Of a stretch of DNA of 64,000 nt, positions 55,168 to 63,937 are shown piece after piece. The notes under the pieces are model-generated. The model searched no databases, was not told the DNA's origin, and saw nothing but the letters and a program-made list of their open reading frames with translations. The stretch's first letter is position 1. Each line of letters starts with the position of its first letter. The position numbers and the translations under genes are program-made. This DNA comes from an uncultured Mesonia sp. (GTDB lineage Bacteria; Bacteroidota; Bacteroidia; Flavobacteriales; Flavobacteriaceae), in contig CANLVH010000001.1 of the NCBI GenBank assembly GCA_947494545.1, forward strand, positions 248,001 through 312,000. Reading direction: 5' to 3'.

Positions 55168-56324
55168 AAGTATTGGTCCAGTTTTTCAGGTTTTATCTTA
55201 AGGTGTTTGCAAAAATCAACTTCATTTATAATACCTTCATATAAGCCTGTTTTCAAGATATTTACATATAAAGGCGAATTGATGGGTTTTGGTGCTCTGG
55301 CTTGAGAAACAATCCCTAAATCTTTGTTGAGTTCACGCTTTTGTTGTTCTTCTAATTCTTTTTGATGAATAGCTTTGAGTATGCTATTCTTAATCAAATT
55401 ATAATTTACTTGGCTTATCTTTCTTTTATAAAGTAATCTTGTGTATAGCGCTAAAGTGCTGAGATGGGTTTTATTGGCAACTTCTTTAATGTAAGCTTGA
55501 TGAAAGTTATTTTCTTTCGTTGCTTTTTTTAAATGATCTAGTTCATCAGAAAAAGAACCTGCTAAAAAGTGAAAAGCAAATTCGTTGCACCAATTCTCAA
55601 TACCACCGCCATTTTGTTTTTTAAAGATCACCTCCACATCTTCAATTTCTTCTTCTTCAAGTAAATAATGACCAAGCTCGTGTGCAAGCGTAAATAATTC
55701 TCTGCTTAAACTTTTCTGTTGTCTTTTTAAAACAATAAAGTTAGGCTGAATAAAAAAACCGTTGATGTTGGCTTTATGTTTCAGGTTATGATTTTCTACA
55801 AATTCAAAAACCAAAACATTTTCTTCTGCCAAACTTGAAATAAGCTGTTTTAAAAATTCTCTTTTATCAGATTTTCTATTTTTGGGATAAACCTTGCGCC
55901 TAACCAATGCTGCAACCTCTTGCGGGTTTTGCTGAACTGTAAATAAAGGGAATTGACGTTTAAGTTTTAACTGACCCAACTTGGAAATTGCAGAAAGTGT
56001 AGATTTTAAATCTTCAAATTGATTTACAATTTTTTTAGCGCCAATGTTTAATTCGTCTTGAAAACTGTCTTTTCTAAAAAAGATATTCGAAGCTTTGTTA
56101 GCTTTAATCGGACTGGGATCAATATAAAATGAAAGTCCTTTATTAAATATTTTGTCAATCTTTTTAAGATGGCTTAACTTTATTTCATCCGTAAAAATTT
56201 CTTCCTCTTTAATAGGAGTTTTTCGTTTTGCTTCTTCGTTAATCATCACCAACAGCTCTTCTCTATCCATTCGGTAGAGTTTTAGTAAGTAATCTAAGCG
56301 ATTTATATTAAGTGATGCTTTCAA
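55164..56324 (-). CDS. ImmA/IrrE-family metallopeptidase
   Basis: A 386-aa protein with a zinc-peptidase motif AHELGHYLLEEEE (His215, Glu216, His219) and the downstream CNEFAFHFL ligand region, as in ImmA/IrrE. The N-terminal part is helical, without a clear HTH. ImmA-type enzymes cleave repressor partners; the partner here may be the DUF4411 protein encoded 4 bp overlapping. The pair is transcribed against hsdM/S/R. Confidence 0.85.
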   Translation of the reverse strand: MKASLNINRLDYLLKLYRMDREELLVMINEEAKRKTPIKEEEIFTDEIKLSHLKKIDKIFNKGLSFYIDPSPIKANKASNIFFRKDSFQDELNIGAKKIVNQFEDLKSTLSAISKLGQLKLKRQFPLFTVQQNPQEVAALVRRKVYPKNRKSDKREFLKQLISSLAEENVLVFEFVENHNLKHKANINGFFIQPNFIVLKRQQKSLSRELFTLAHELGHYLLEEEEIEDVEVIFKKQNGGGIENWCNEFAFHFLAGSFSDELDHLKKATKENNFHQAYIKEVANKTHLSTLALYTRLLYKRKISQVNYNLIKNSILKAIHQKELEEQQKRELNKDLGIVSQARAPKPINSPLYVNILKTGLYEGIINEVDFCKHLKIKPEKLDQYF

Positions 56325-56450
56325 GAAGATGATAATTTTCAGAAAATTAATGCAAATATAAGTCTTATAAAAATTTTTCTTTATCTGTATTTAGTTTTAT
56401 AACTTCACAGCCTATAAGGTTTCAAAAAAAAATTGTTAGCCAATTTCATT

Positions 56451-58817
56451 ATGAACGAAGCACAAACCGAACACGATTATATAGACCCAGCTTTAAAAGA
56501 AGCAGGTTGGGGCGTGGTCGAAGGAAGTTACATCCGTAAACAATATCCTATCACGCAAGGCAGATTAATTGGTCGTGAAGTTAGAGAAAGACCTTTAAAA
56601 GCAGATTATGTGCTTCAGTATAAAAACAGAAATCTTGCCGTTATAGAAGCCAAAGCTGCCGATAAATATTATACAGAAGGTTTACCACAAGCCAAAGATT
56701 ATGCAGAGCGTTTACAATTGCGTTTTACCTATGCGACTAATGGTTTAAAAATCTATCAAGTAGATTTAAAAAAAGGGAAAGAGGCAGATGTAACAAAATT
56801 TCCATCTCCAGAGCAATTGTGGAAAATGCTATTTCCTAAAAAAATAGAATGGCGAGAGCGTTTATTTAAAATTCCTTTTGAAGATAGAGGTGGTACTTGG
56901 CAACCGCGTTACTATCAAAATAATGCAATTAACAAAACCCTTGAAGCTGTTGCCAATGGTAAAGATAGAATGCTGTTGACCTTGGCCACGGGAACGGGAA
57001 AAACAGCTATTGCATTTCAAGTGGCGTGGAAGCTGTTTCAAGCCAAATGGAATTTAACTGCAAATACAAACAATTACCACAAGCGAAGTCCGCGAATTTT
57101 ATTCATGGCAGATAGAAATATCTTAGCAGATCAGGCTTTTAACTCCTTTAATGCGTTCGATGAAGATGCATTGGTCCGTATCACTCCAAAAGATATCAAG
57201 AAAAAAGGGAGAGTGCCTAAAAATGGCAGTTTGTTTTTTACCATTTTTCAAAGTTTTATGAGCGGGCCAAACGAAACTCCTTATTTCGGAGAATACCCTA
57301 AAGATTTTTTCGATTTCATTATCATAGATGAGTGTCATAGAGGTGGTGCAAATGACGAAAGTTCTTGGCGCGCGATTATGGATTATTTTGGTCCAGCTGT
57401 TCAATTGGGATTAACCGCAACGCCAAAACGCGATGTAAATGGCGATACCTACAAATATTTTGGAGAGCCAATTTATGAGTATAGTCTTAAAGAGGGCATT
57501 AATGACGGTTTTTTAACGCCATTTAAAGTTAAAGAATACAGCACCACAATAGATTCTTACACCTACGATCCTGAAGATGATGTAGAAGGCTCAATTGAAG
57601 AAGGCAAAGAATACAAAGAAAGTGCTTTTAACAGAAGTATAGAAATTAAGCAAAGAGAAGCTTATCGCGTTAAGTTATTTATGGATGCGATTAACCAAAA
57701 CCATAAAACCTTGGTTTTTTGTGCTAATCAATCACACGCTGCTTTTATAAGAGATTTGATCAATCAAAATGCTAAAAGTAAAAACAGCAATTATTGCCAC
57801 CGCGTAACTGCAGACGATGGTAAATTGGGAGAACAACATTTACGGGATTTTCAGGATAACGAAAAACTGCTTCCTACAATTTTGACAACTAGTCAAAAAT
57901 TGAGTACAGGTGTAGATGCTCCCGAAATTAGAAATATTGTTTTGCTGAGAACAATTAACTCGATGGTAGAGTTTAAGCAGATTGTAGGTAGAGGTACAAG
58001 GTTGTTTAAAAATAAAGCATTTTTTACTATTTATGATTTTGTAAAAGCGCATAAACATTTTCAAGACCCCGAATGGGACGGGCCACCTTTAGAGCCTGTC
58101 ATCAAACAACCAAAACCCACCGGAGATAATGAAGTTTGTGAAGACTGCGGAAGGGTAAATTGTATTTGTGCAAAAGAACCCGAAGAGCCTTGCTATAAAT
58201 GTGGTTATGCACCTTGCCGATGTAATGTGCGTAAAGAAATGGTTAAGGTCACCTTATCAGACAGAAAAACCAGAGAGTTAGATTCTATGGTCAAAACTTC
58301 TTTTTGGAGCCCTGACGGAAAACCTGTAACTGCAGAGCAATTTGTGGAAAGATTATTTGGTGATTTACCGACTTTGGTTAAAACCGAAGAAGAACTGAGA
58401 AAGGTCTGGAGTGTTCCTTCTACGCGAAAAAAATTATTACAGGAATTACAAGAAAAAGGTTATTCTGAAGAACAATTGGAAGATCTTAGAAAAGTAGTTC
58501 ACGGTGAAGAAAGTGATCTTTTTGATGTGCTATCTTACATAGCCTATCATAAAGATTTAGTGCCAAGATTAGACCGGGCAGAACGCGCTAAAGTTCATAT
58601 AGATTCTTATGACGCAGAACAACAAGATTTTTTGAATTTTGTAATTAAGCAATACGTACAAGTGGGGGTAAAAGAATTAGATGACTCCAAAATCAAAGCG
58701 CTATTAGAATTAAGATACCACTCTTTATCTGATGCCAAAGAGAAACTCGGTAATATTAGGACTATCAGAAATGCTTTTATCAACTTTCAGCAGTATCTTT
58801 ACAGTCCTGCTGGATAG
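56451..58817 (+). CDS. hsdR: Type I restriction-modification system, restriction subunit
   Basis: The 788-aa motor and nuclease subunit. A PD-(D/E)xK nuclease lies at the N-terminus (Asp52 in KADYVL; Glu66-Ala-Lys68), followed by an SF2 translocase (Walker A ATGTGKT 179-185; DECH 293-296; VGRGTRLF motif VI). A Cys-rich insert (CEDCGRVNCIC, CYKCGYAPCRC) lies after the motor, and a helical C-terminal part follows. The ATG at 56451 is preferred to a TTG six codons earlier. It is separated from hsdS by the minus-strand PIN/ImmA pair, so it needs its own promoter. Confidence 0.94.
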   Translation: MNEAQTEHDYIDPALKEAGWGVVEGSYIRKQYPITQGRLIGREVRERPLKADYVLQYKNRNLAVIEAKAADKYYTEGLPQAKDYAERLQLRFTYATNGLKIYQVDLKKGKEADVTKFPSPEQLWKMLFPKKIEWRERLFKIPFEDRGGTWQPRYYQNNAINKTLEAVANGKDRMLLTLATGTGKTAIAFQVAWKLFQAKWNLTANTNNYHKRSPRILFMADRNILADQAFNSFNAFDEDALVRITPKDIKKKGRVPKNGSLFFTIFQSFMSGPNETPYFGEYPKDFFDFIIIDECHRGGANDESSWRAIMDYFGPAVQLGLTATPKRDVNGDTYKYFGEPIYEYSLKEGINDGFLTPFKVKEYSTTIDSYTYDPEDDVEGSIEEGKEYKESAFNRSIEIKQREAYRVKLFMDAINQNHKTLVFCANQSHAAFIRDLINQNAKSKNSNYCHRVTADDGKLGEQHLRDFQDNEKLLPTILTTSQKLSTGVDAPEIRNIVLLRTINSMVEFKQIVGRGTRLFKNKAFFTIYDFVKAHKHFQDPEWDGPPLEPVIKQPKPTGDNEVCEDCGRVNCICAKEPEEPCYKCGYAPCRCNVRKEMVKVTLSDRKTRELDSMVKTSFWSPDGKPVTAEQFVERLFGDLPTLVKTEEELRKVWSVPSTRKKLLQELQEKGYSEEQLEDLRKVVHGEESDLFDVLSYIAYHKDLVPRLDRAERAKVHIDSYDAEQQDFLNFVIKQYVQVGVKELDDSKIKALLELRYHSLSDAKEKLGNIRTIRNAFINFQQYLYSPAG

Positions 58818-58873
58818 GAATTTTAAATAGGACATTGCAATTTAACAGGTAAAAATTCATTGCAGCCAAAAAT

Positions 58874-59926
58874 CTACTCCGTTTCATCCTCAAAACTATT
58901 CCAGCCGCGGGCTTTGATTGGTATTTTTTGATTGGCGCGGGTAATTAGGTGCATTCCTTCGTTTTCTTCGGTCATATGGCCAATTACCGTTAGGTTAGGA
59001 TTGCCTTTTATTTTTTCGAAATCTTTTTGGTCTATGGTAAACAAAAGTTCGTAATCTTCGCCACCGCTTAAAGCAACCATTGTGCTGTCTATATTAAACT
59101 CTTCGCAAACCGAAATAACCGCCGGATCTAAAGGAATTTTTTCTTCAAATAAATTAGCGCCGGTTTTAGAGCTTTTGCACAAATGAATAATTTCCGACGA
59201 AAGTCCGTCGCTTATGTCTATCATACTGGTTGGTTGTACTTCCAAGGCTTTTAATAAATCCGGGATGTCTTTTCTGGCTTCCGGTTTTAACTGACGTTCA
59301 ACTATATAAGAATAAGGTTCTAGGTCTGGTTGTGCATTAGGATTTACTTTAAAAACCTGCTTTTCGCGTTCTAAAACTTGCAAGCCCATATAAGCTGCGC
59401 CCACATCGCCGGTTACAACCAGTAAATCGTTGGCTTTTGCACCGCTACGTTTTACAATAGTTTCTTTTTTGGCTTTCCCAACTGCGCTAATGCTAATAAT
59501 CAGGCCGGCGGTAGAAGAAGTAGTGTCGCCACCAATTACATCTACTTTATAATTTTTTGCTGCCAGTAAAATTCCGCTATACAACTCTTCTAAAGCTTCT
59601 ACCGGAAAACGGTTAGAAGCCGCAATAGAAACCGTAATTTGTGTAGCCTCTGCATTCATGGCATAAACATCAGAAAGGTTTACCATTACTGCTTTATAGC
59701 CTAAGTGTTTTAGCGGCATATAGGCCAAGTCAAAATGTACGCCTTCTACCAACATATCTGTAGTAAGCACCACTTCTTCGTCTTCAAAGTGTAAAACGGC
59801 GGCATCGTCTCCAATCCCGGTTTTGGTGCTGGGTTGGCTTATTTCTACAAAGCGGGTAAGATGGTCTATTAAGCCAAATTCGCCTAATTCTGATAAGTTG
59901 GTTTTGCTGTCTTTATTGTCAAACAT
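58874..59926 (-). CDS. thiL: Thiamine-monophosphate kinase
   Basis: ThiL phosphorylates thiamine monophosphate to the active pyrophosphate. The 350-aa protein has the PurM/ThiL fold: GIGDDAAVLHF, TTDMLVEGVHFDLAYM, LSDVYAMNAEATQ, GGDTTSS, and DISDGLSSEIIHLC with SGGEDYELLFTI. Length is normal. Single gene with its own promoter motif, between the RM locus and the lipoprotein array. Confidence 0.96.
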   Translation of the reverse strand: MFDNKDSKTNLSELGEFGLIDHLTRFVEISQPSTKTGIGDDAAVLHFEDEEVVLTTDMLVEGVHFDLAYMPLKHLGYKAVMVNLSDVYAMNAEATQITVSIAASNRFPVEALEELYSGILLAAKNYKVDVIGGDTTSSTAGLIISISAVGKAKKETIVKRSGAKANDLLVVTGDVGAAYMGLQVLEREKQVFKVNPNAQPDLEPYSYIVERQLKPEARKDIPDLLKALEVQPTSMIDISDGLSSEIIHLCKSSKTGANLFEEKIPLDPAVISVCEEFNIDSTMVALSGGEDYELLFTIDQKDFEKIKGNPNLTVIGHMTEENEGMHLITRANQKIPIKARGWNSFEDETE

Positions 59927-59943
59927 AGCCTAGGTTTAAGCTG

Positions 59944-59951
59944 CAAAATTA
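59944..59951 (-). promoter_or_regulatory. thiL -7 motif
   Basis: TAATTTTG on the minus strand, 18 bases before the thiL ATG. Confidence 0.5.
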
Positions 59952-60139
59952 CGGTTTTCTAAAGACTTAAATGTAAGAAGATAAATTATTTTGCCGTCGC
60001 TAAATTTTGAAATACTTATAGTGAATAATTTAGAGAATTCTAGGGTAATCTATTTTAAGATTCTTGCTTTTTGGTTTTGGAAGTTTATAGTATTTCCTCT
60101 TTAAATGTAATAGTATGAATTTTTCATAATGTAGCTTTA

Positions 60140-60667
60140 TTATTGTGTAAAAAAACTATCGAAACGCCCTTCAGTTATCTCATAAATTTGTCCAGTTGTG
60201 GGATCTGTTACAGTAAATTCGAATTTTCCAGACACTATACTTTCAGATGTATCAAATTTCGTAATAGTTAATCTACCTGGTTGGGATGTGGTCGTCTTAC
60301 CTTGTGGGCATATACAATCGAAGCTTAGCCAAGCATAGAAATTACCATCTTCCCTCTCTTTTAATTCTACTTCTTCGTCTAATTGAATCTCAGAATTTAT
60401 TGACCCAATATCGATTTGGACATAATCATTTCTATTTATTTCTCCAGTAATCCCAAAAAAATACTCGCCATCCACCAGCTGGTAAAAGCAGTTAAAGTTG
60501 CCAGAGTTGTCCACAAAGGGCTCGCCGTTTACTAAACAGCCAAAGGTGCCGGCGCCAGTTTGCGTGGCTTCTGGTAGGCAGTCCACGCCTTGGCAGTCGT
60601 CATTGTCGTCGCTACTGCAGGCGGTTAAAAGGAAAAGGGCGAGTAAAAAAGGTGTGAGGGTTTTCAT
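60140..60667 (-). CDS. DUF6252-like surface lipoprotein, array member L1
   Basis: 175 aa: lipoprotein signal with an acidic tail (LFLLTACSSDDNDDC), then the array pattern LPEATQTGAGTFGCLVNGEP, FYQLVDGEYFF and a closing beta segment SIVSGKFEFTV...ITEGRFDSFFTQ. The Asp-rich stretch after the Cys resembles the lipoprotein export signal for surface display. Most distal member of the array and the only one not preceded by an esterase fragment; L2 lies 36 bp upstream. Function unknown. Confidence 0.8.
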   Translation of the reverse strand: MKTLTPFLLALFLLTACSSDDNDDCQGVDCLPEATQTGAGTFGCLVNGEPFVDNSGNFNCFYQLVDGEYFFGITGEINRNDYVQIDIGSINSEIQLDEEVELKEREDGNFYAWLSFDCICPQGKTTTSQPGRLTITKFDTSESIVSGKFEFTVTDPTTGQIYEITEGRFDSFFTQ

Positions 60668-60703
60668 AATTTAATAGGTTTAATAGTTAATAATGTAGTT
60701 TTG

Positions 60704-61255
60704 TTATTGTGTAAACTGTGCATCAAAGCGCCCTTCTGTTATGGAAACTGTCTCACCGGAATTGTTTACAGCATCAAAAAAGAAAGTGCCGGAAACGATA
60801 TTATTATTAAAGTCAAGCTTGCTGATTGTTAATTGGCCCGTATTATTTGTACTAGTAGAGTAAAAACTCGTAGAGCTACCACCGTATACTGCTCCATATC
60901 CTGATTCTGAAAATGCACCAATATTCAATATATAAGTTTCGCCCTCTGAAATTTCCATCATACGCGACCTAACACTGACATTTAAATTGTCCTCTCCAGT
61001 ATTATCGGTAAAACTGATATTGAAAAAAAATTCACCATCAACCTGTTGATAAAAACATTGAAAGACGCTGTTTATTCCACCATTGCTTTTTGGTGTTAGC
61101 GGCACGCCATCCACCAAACAACCCGCTGTGTTTTCTCCGGTCTGCGTCGCTTCTGGCAGTTGGCTTATGGGGTCGCCACCGCCGTCGTCATCGCTTTGGC
61201 AACTGGTGGTGAGGGTTATGAGTAGGGCGATAAAAAGCTGTATGGGGTATTTCAT
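60704..61255 (-). CDS. DUF6252-like surface lipoprotein, array member L2
   Basis: 183 aa. Signal and Cys region LTTSCQSDDDGGGDPISQLP is almost identical to L3 and L4, the middle (residues ~45-135) is different, and the end GQLTISKLDFNNNIVSGTFF...ITEGRFDAQFTQ is again conserved. The conserved-variable-conserved pattern recurs through the array. Confidence 0.8.
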   Translation of the reverse strand: MKYPIQLFIALLITLTTSCQSDDDGGGDPISQLPEATQTGENTAGCLVDGVPLTPKSNGGINSVFQCFYQQVDGEFFFNISFTDNTGEDNLNVSVRSRMMEISEGETYILNIGAFSESGYGAVYGGSSTSFYSTSTNNTGQLTISKLDFNNNIVSGTFFFDAVNNSGETVSITEGRFDAQFTQ

Positions 61256-61260
61256 AATAT

Positions 61261-61376
61261 GTTTTTTTTAATTAACGATTGTTGATTGGGGATTTTTGAT
61301 TGTCGATTTTTTTTTACTTCGGTGTTCTACATTCTTAATTCTGCATTCAACATTCATCAACGCCACCCATACTCTG
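61261..61376. repeat. Array spacer repeat, copy 1
   Basis: 116 bases nearly identical to 62414-62528. It spans the upstream region of L2, a homopolymer-rich stretch, and the last codons of esterase fragment E1. Its ATTCTTAATTC/CATTCAACATTC wording is low-complexity and of a kind seen repeatedly between flavobacterial genes. Confidence 0.85.
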
Positions 61377-61841
61377 CCCCAAGAGGACGTTGGGCGCACC
61401 GCCCACCTTTTCCTCATTGACCCAGTTGATGACCTCTTCCAGCACCAGCGAGTTTAAGCGCATATCTGCCACGCCGTTGTCCCAGTTGACGTAGATGATG
61501 TCGTAATCCTGGTCGCCATACGTAAACTGTGTGCTATTTGTAAGCAAATCTCTCAATTCATCGCTATCTGACTCTTCAATATCATCAATAAAAGTTTCAA
61601 TATTAGTATCACCAAATTCTATTTCTGGTGACGTAATAGCACCGGCATCAAAGCCTTCAGCAATAATCAGCGGATTAGTAATTAGGTTATCACCGTTGGC
61701 GTCATCAATAAGAAGCGTGGCAGAACCAGGTGACCCATTGAAACCTGTACTGGCCGTAATATGATGCTCAAAAAGTTCCTGGACTTGTGCATTTCCAATA
61801 ATGGTTGCTAAAAATAAAATTACTGTAATAAATTGTTTCAT
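61347..61841 (-). pseudogene. Esterase fragment E1, cut off at the nucleophile elbow
   Basis: 164 codons: signal peptide (FITVILFLATIIGNAQ), NPLIIAEGFDAGAI, YDIIYVNWDNGVADMR, a helix and PNVLLGQSMGG, the GxSxGG elbow of a lipase-type alpha/beta hydrolase. Three codons later (VDEC) it stops, where the DNA runs into the spacer repeat. The Asp and His of the triad and half the fold are missing, so no enzyme can form. It begins 6 bp after L3. Confidence 0.75.
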
Positions 61842-61847
61842 AACTAA

Positions 61848-62408
61848 TTAGTTTGTACATAATAGGTCAAAACGTCCCTCGGTTATTTCGATTAGTGCTC
61901 CTGTTGTTATTTCCTGTGCAGTGAATTCAAATGTTCCTGATATGATACCGTCAGATAGTTTTGTGATAGTTAACGTACCCGAAGCATTTTCATTAGTTTC
62001 ATACTGCTCCCCACCTTCGATAAAGTTTTCAGTTTGGGTAAAGGTACCTGATCCCCCTGTAAATGGTTCAGAAATGCTATTATCATTATCAAGTAAATAG
62101 GTTTGATTTTCAATAAGTTCTACCCTTTTAATTGAAAGCCTGATATTTTTGCTTGCTGGGCTATTCCTTTTAGAAAAGCTAACTCCTAAAAAATACTCAC
62201 CATCAATAAATTGATAAAAGCATTGCATATCACCATCTGCATTCGGCAAAAGGGCTTCACCATTAACAAGACAGCCTATGGTCTGCTCGCCGGTCTGCGT
62301 GGCCTCGGGCAGTTGGCTTATGGGGTCGCCACCACCGTCGTCGTCGCTTTGGCAACTGGTGGTTAGGGTGATGAGTAATACGAAAAGTAGTTTTATTGTA
62401 GTTTTCAT
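61848..62408 (-). CDS. DUF6252-like surface lipoprotein, array member L3
   Basis: 186 aa, with the same LTTSCQSDDDGGGDP signal as L2 and a different middle (FSKRNSPASKNIRLSIKRVE); the end GTLTITKLSDGIISGTFEFT...ITEGRFDLLCTN is diverged. Esterase fragment E1 follows after 6 bp, so L3-E1 is one cassette. Confidence 0.8.
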   Translation of the reverse strand: MKTTIKLLFVLLITLTTSCQSDDDGGGDPISQLPEATQTGEQTIGCLVNGEALLPNADGDMQCFYQFIDGEYFLGVSFSKRNSPASKNIRLSIKRVELIENQTYLLDNDNSISEPFTGGSGTFTQTENFIEGGEQYETNENASGTLTITKLSDGIISGTFEFTAQEITTGALIEITEGRFDLLCTN

Positions 62409-62413
62409 AATGT

Positions 62414-62528
62414 GTTTTTTTTAATTAACGATTGTTGATTGGGGATTTTTGATTGTCGATTTTTTTTACTTCGGTGTTCTACATTCTTAATTCTGCATTC
62501 AACATTCATCAACGCCACCCATACTCTG
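62414..62528. repeat. Array spacer repeat, copy 2
   Basis: Nearly identical to 61261-61376, including the truncated end of the esterase frame. The identity shows the cassette was duplicated after the truncation occurred. Confidence 0.85.
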
Positions 62529-62966
62529 GCCTAAGAGGACGTTGGGCTCATTGCCAACCTTTTCATCATTGACCCAGTCAATGACGGCCTCCAGCACCAG
62601 GCTGTTGTCCCGCATATCTGCCACACCGTTGTCCCAGTTGACGTAGATGATGTCGTAGGATTGATTAGCACTATCAGGTTCGATTAACTCCCTTAACATT
62701 AAACCAGCTTCTGGAAATAGGTCTTCTTGAAAACTTCCTAAGTCAGTATCCCCATATTGTAATTCGGGATTAGTAATTGAACCCGCGTCAAAGCCCTCTG
62801 CGATAATAAAAGGATTAGTTATTTGCGTATTACCTGGGATTAAATCCATAAGTAATGTCGCGGATAACGAGCTATTTCCCGGTACGGTAATTTGATGTTC
62901 GATAAACTCAGGCTCTTGGGCTAAGCAATTAGTTGTAATGAGTATTAAGAATAGAATTTTTTTCAT
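62499..62966 (-). pseudogene. Esterase fragment E2, cut off at the nucleophile elbow
   Basis: 155 codons with the plan of E1: signal peptide ILFLILITTNCLAQ, NPFIIAEGFDAGSI, YDIIYVNWDNGVADMR, PNVLLGQSMGG, then VDEC and stop at the same junction. The N-terminal half differs substantially from E1, while the last ~45 residues are nearly the same. It follows L4 by 14 bp. Confidence 0.75.
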
Positions 62967-62980
62967 AAGAATTGAAATTT

Positions 62981-63520
62981 TTATTGGGTTATAAATGTGT
63001 CAAAACGACCATCAGTTATAGACACTATTTCATTTGTGTCAGGGTTTAAAACTTTAAAGCTAAATGTTCCTGAAGCTATGTTTTCTTCTAAATCTAAACG
63101 TGTTATAGTTAATTGTCCATTGTTGTTACTGTCAGTAGTGGCAAATGTCCCTGCACTGTTATTGTAAAATATAAAACCTGATGCCGAGCCAGCTTCATCA
63201 GCTACTAAAGGATACGTTTCATTTTCAATTAGTTGGATCTGGTTTGCGTAAATCTCTATTTCAGATACACCATTTACATTATCATCACCACCAACAAAAA
63301 AGAAGAACTCGCCATCTACTTGTTGGTAAAAGGCGTTAAAGTTTCCAGAGGTATCCACAAAGGGCTCGCCGTTTACCAGACAGCCAAAGGTGCCGGCACC
63401 AGTCTGCGTGGCCTCGGGCAGTTGGCTTATGGGGTCGCCACCACCCATATCGTCGTCGCTCTGGCAACTGGTGGTGAGGCTTATTAGTAATACGAGTAGT
63501 GTTTTAATGAGGGTTTTCAT
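62981..63520 (-). CDS. DUF6252-like surface lipoprotein, array member L4
   Basis: 179 aa, signal LTTSCQSDDDMGGGDP. The next segment TGAGTFGCLVNGEPFVDTSG matches L1 rather than L2/L3, so the members are mosaics. The end GQLTITRLDLEENIASGTFS...ITDGRFDTFITQ is conserved. E2 follows after 14 bp. Confidence 0.8.
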   Translation of the reverse strand: MKTLIKTLLVLLISLTTSCQSDDDMGGGDPISQLPEATQTGAGTFGCLVNGEPFVDTSGNFNAFYQQVDGEFFFFVGGDDNVNGVSEIEIYANQIQLIENETYPLVADEAGSASGFIFYNNSAGTFATTDSNNNGQLTITRLDLEENIASGTFSFKVLNPDTNEIVSITDGRFDTFITQ

Positions 63521-63538
63521 AATATTATGTGTTTGAGT

Positions 63539-63925
63539 TTATACTGCGTACCGCCGACTGCGTACTTTTAAGCGCATATCTGCCATGCCGTTGTCCCAGT
63601 TGACGTAGATGATGTCGTAATCTCTATCAATGTCTGTTGGATCAATTAAGTTATTTAACATATTTCCGCCATCGTCTACCTCTTCCTTAAAAGAAATAAT
63701 ATCTGTATCGCCATATTGTGTTTCAGGGTCCGTTATGCTTCCCGCATCAAAACCCTCAGCAACAATAAATGGATTGGTTATTTCTGTTTGGTCTGGTAGA
63801 AGTTGTATTAATAAAGTCGCAGACAAATTATTATTTCCTTGAACAGAAATAGGAACTTCAAAAAACTCAGGTTCCTGTGCAAAACAAGTAGTAGTTATTA
63901 AAAGTAAAGCTATTAAGTTTTTCAT
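63539..63925 (-). pseudogene. Esterase fragment E3, cut off before the nucleophile elbow
   Basis: 128 codons: signal peptide IALLLITTTCFAQ, NPFIVAEGFDAGSI, YDIIYVNWDNGMADMRLK, then eight residues (VRSRRYAV) from an unrelated palindromic word (GTACGCAGTCGGCGGTACGC) and a stop. Truncation is about 35 residues earlier than in E1 and E2, so it is a separate event. It starts 12 bp after the partial gene L5. Confidence 0.75.
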
Positions 63926-63937
63926 TTTTATATTATT

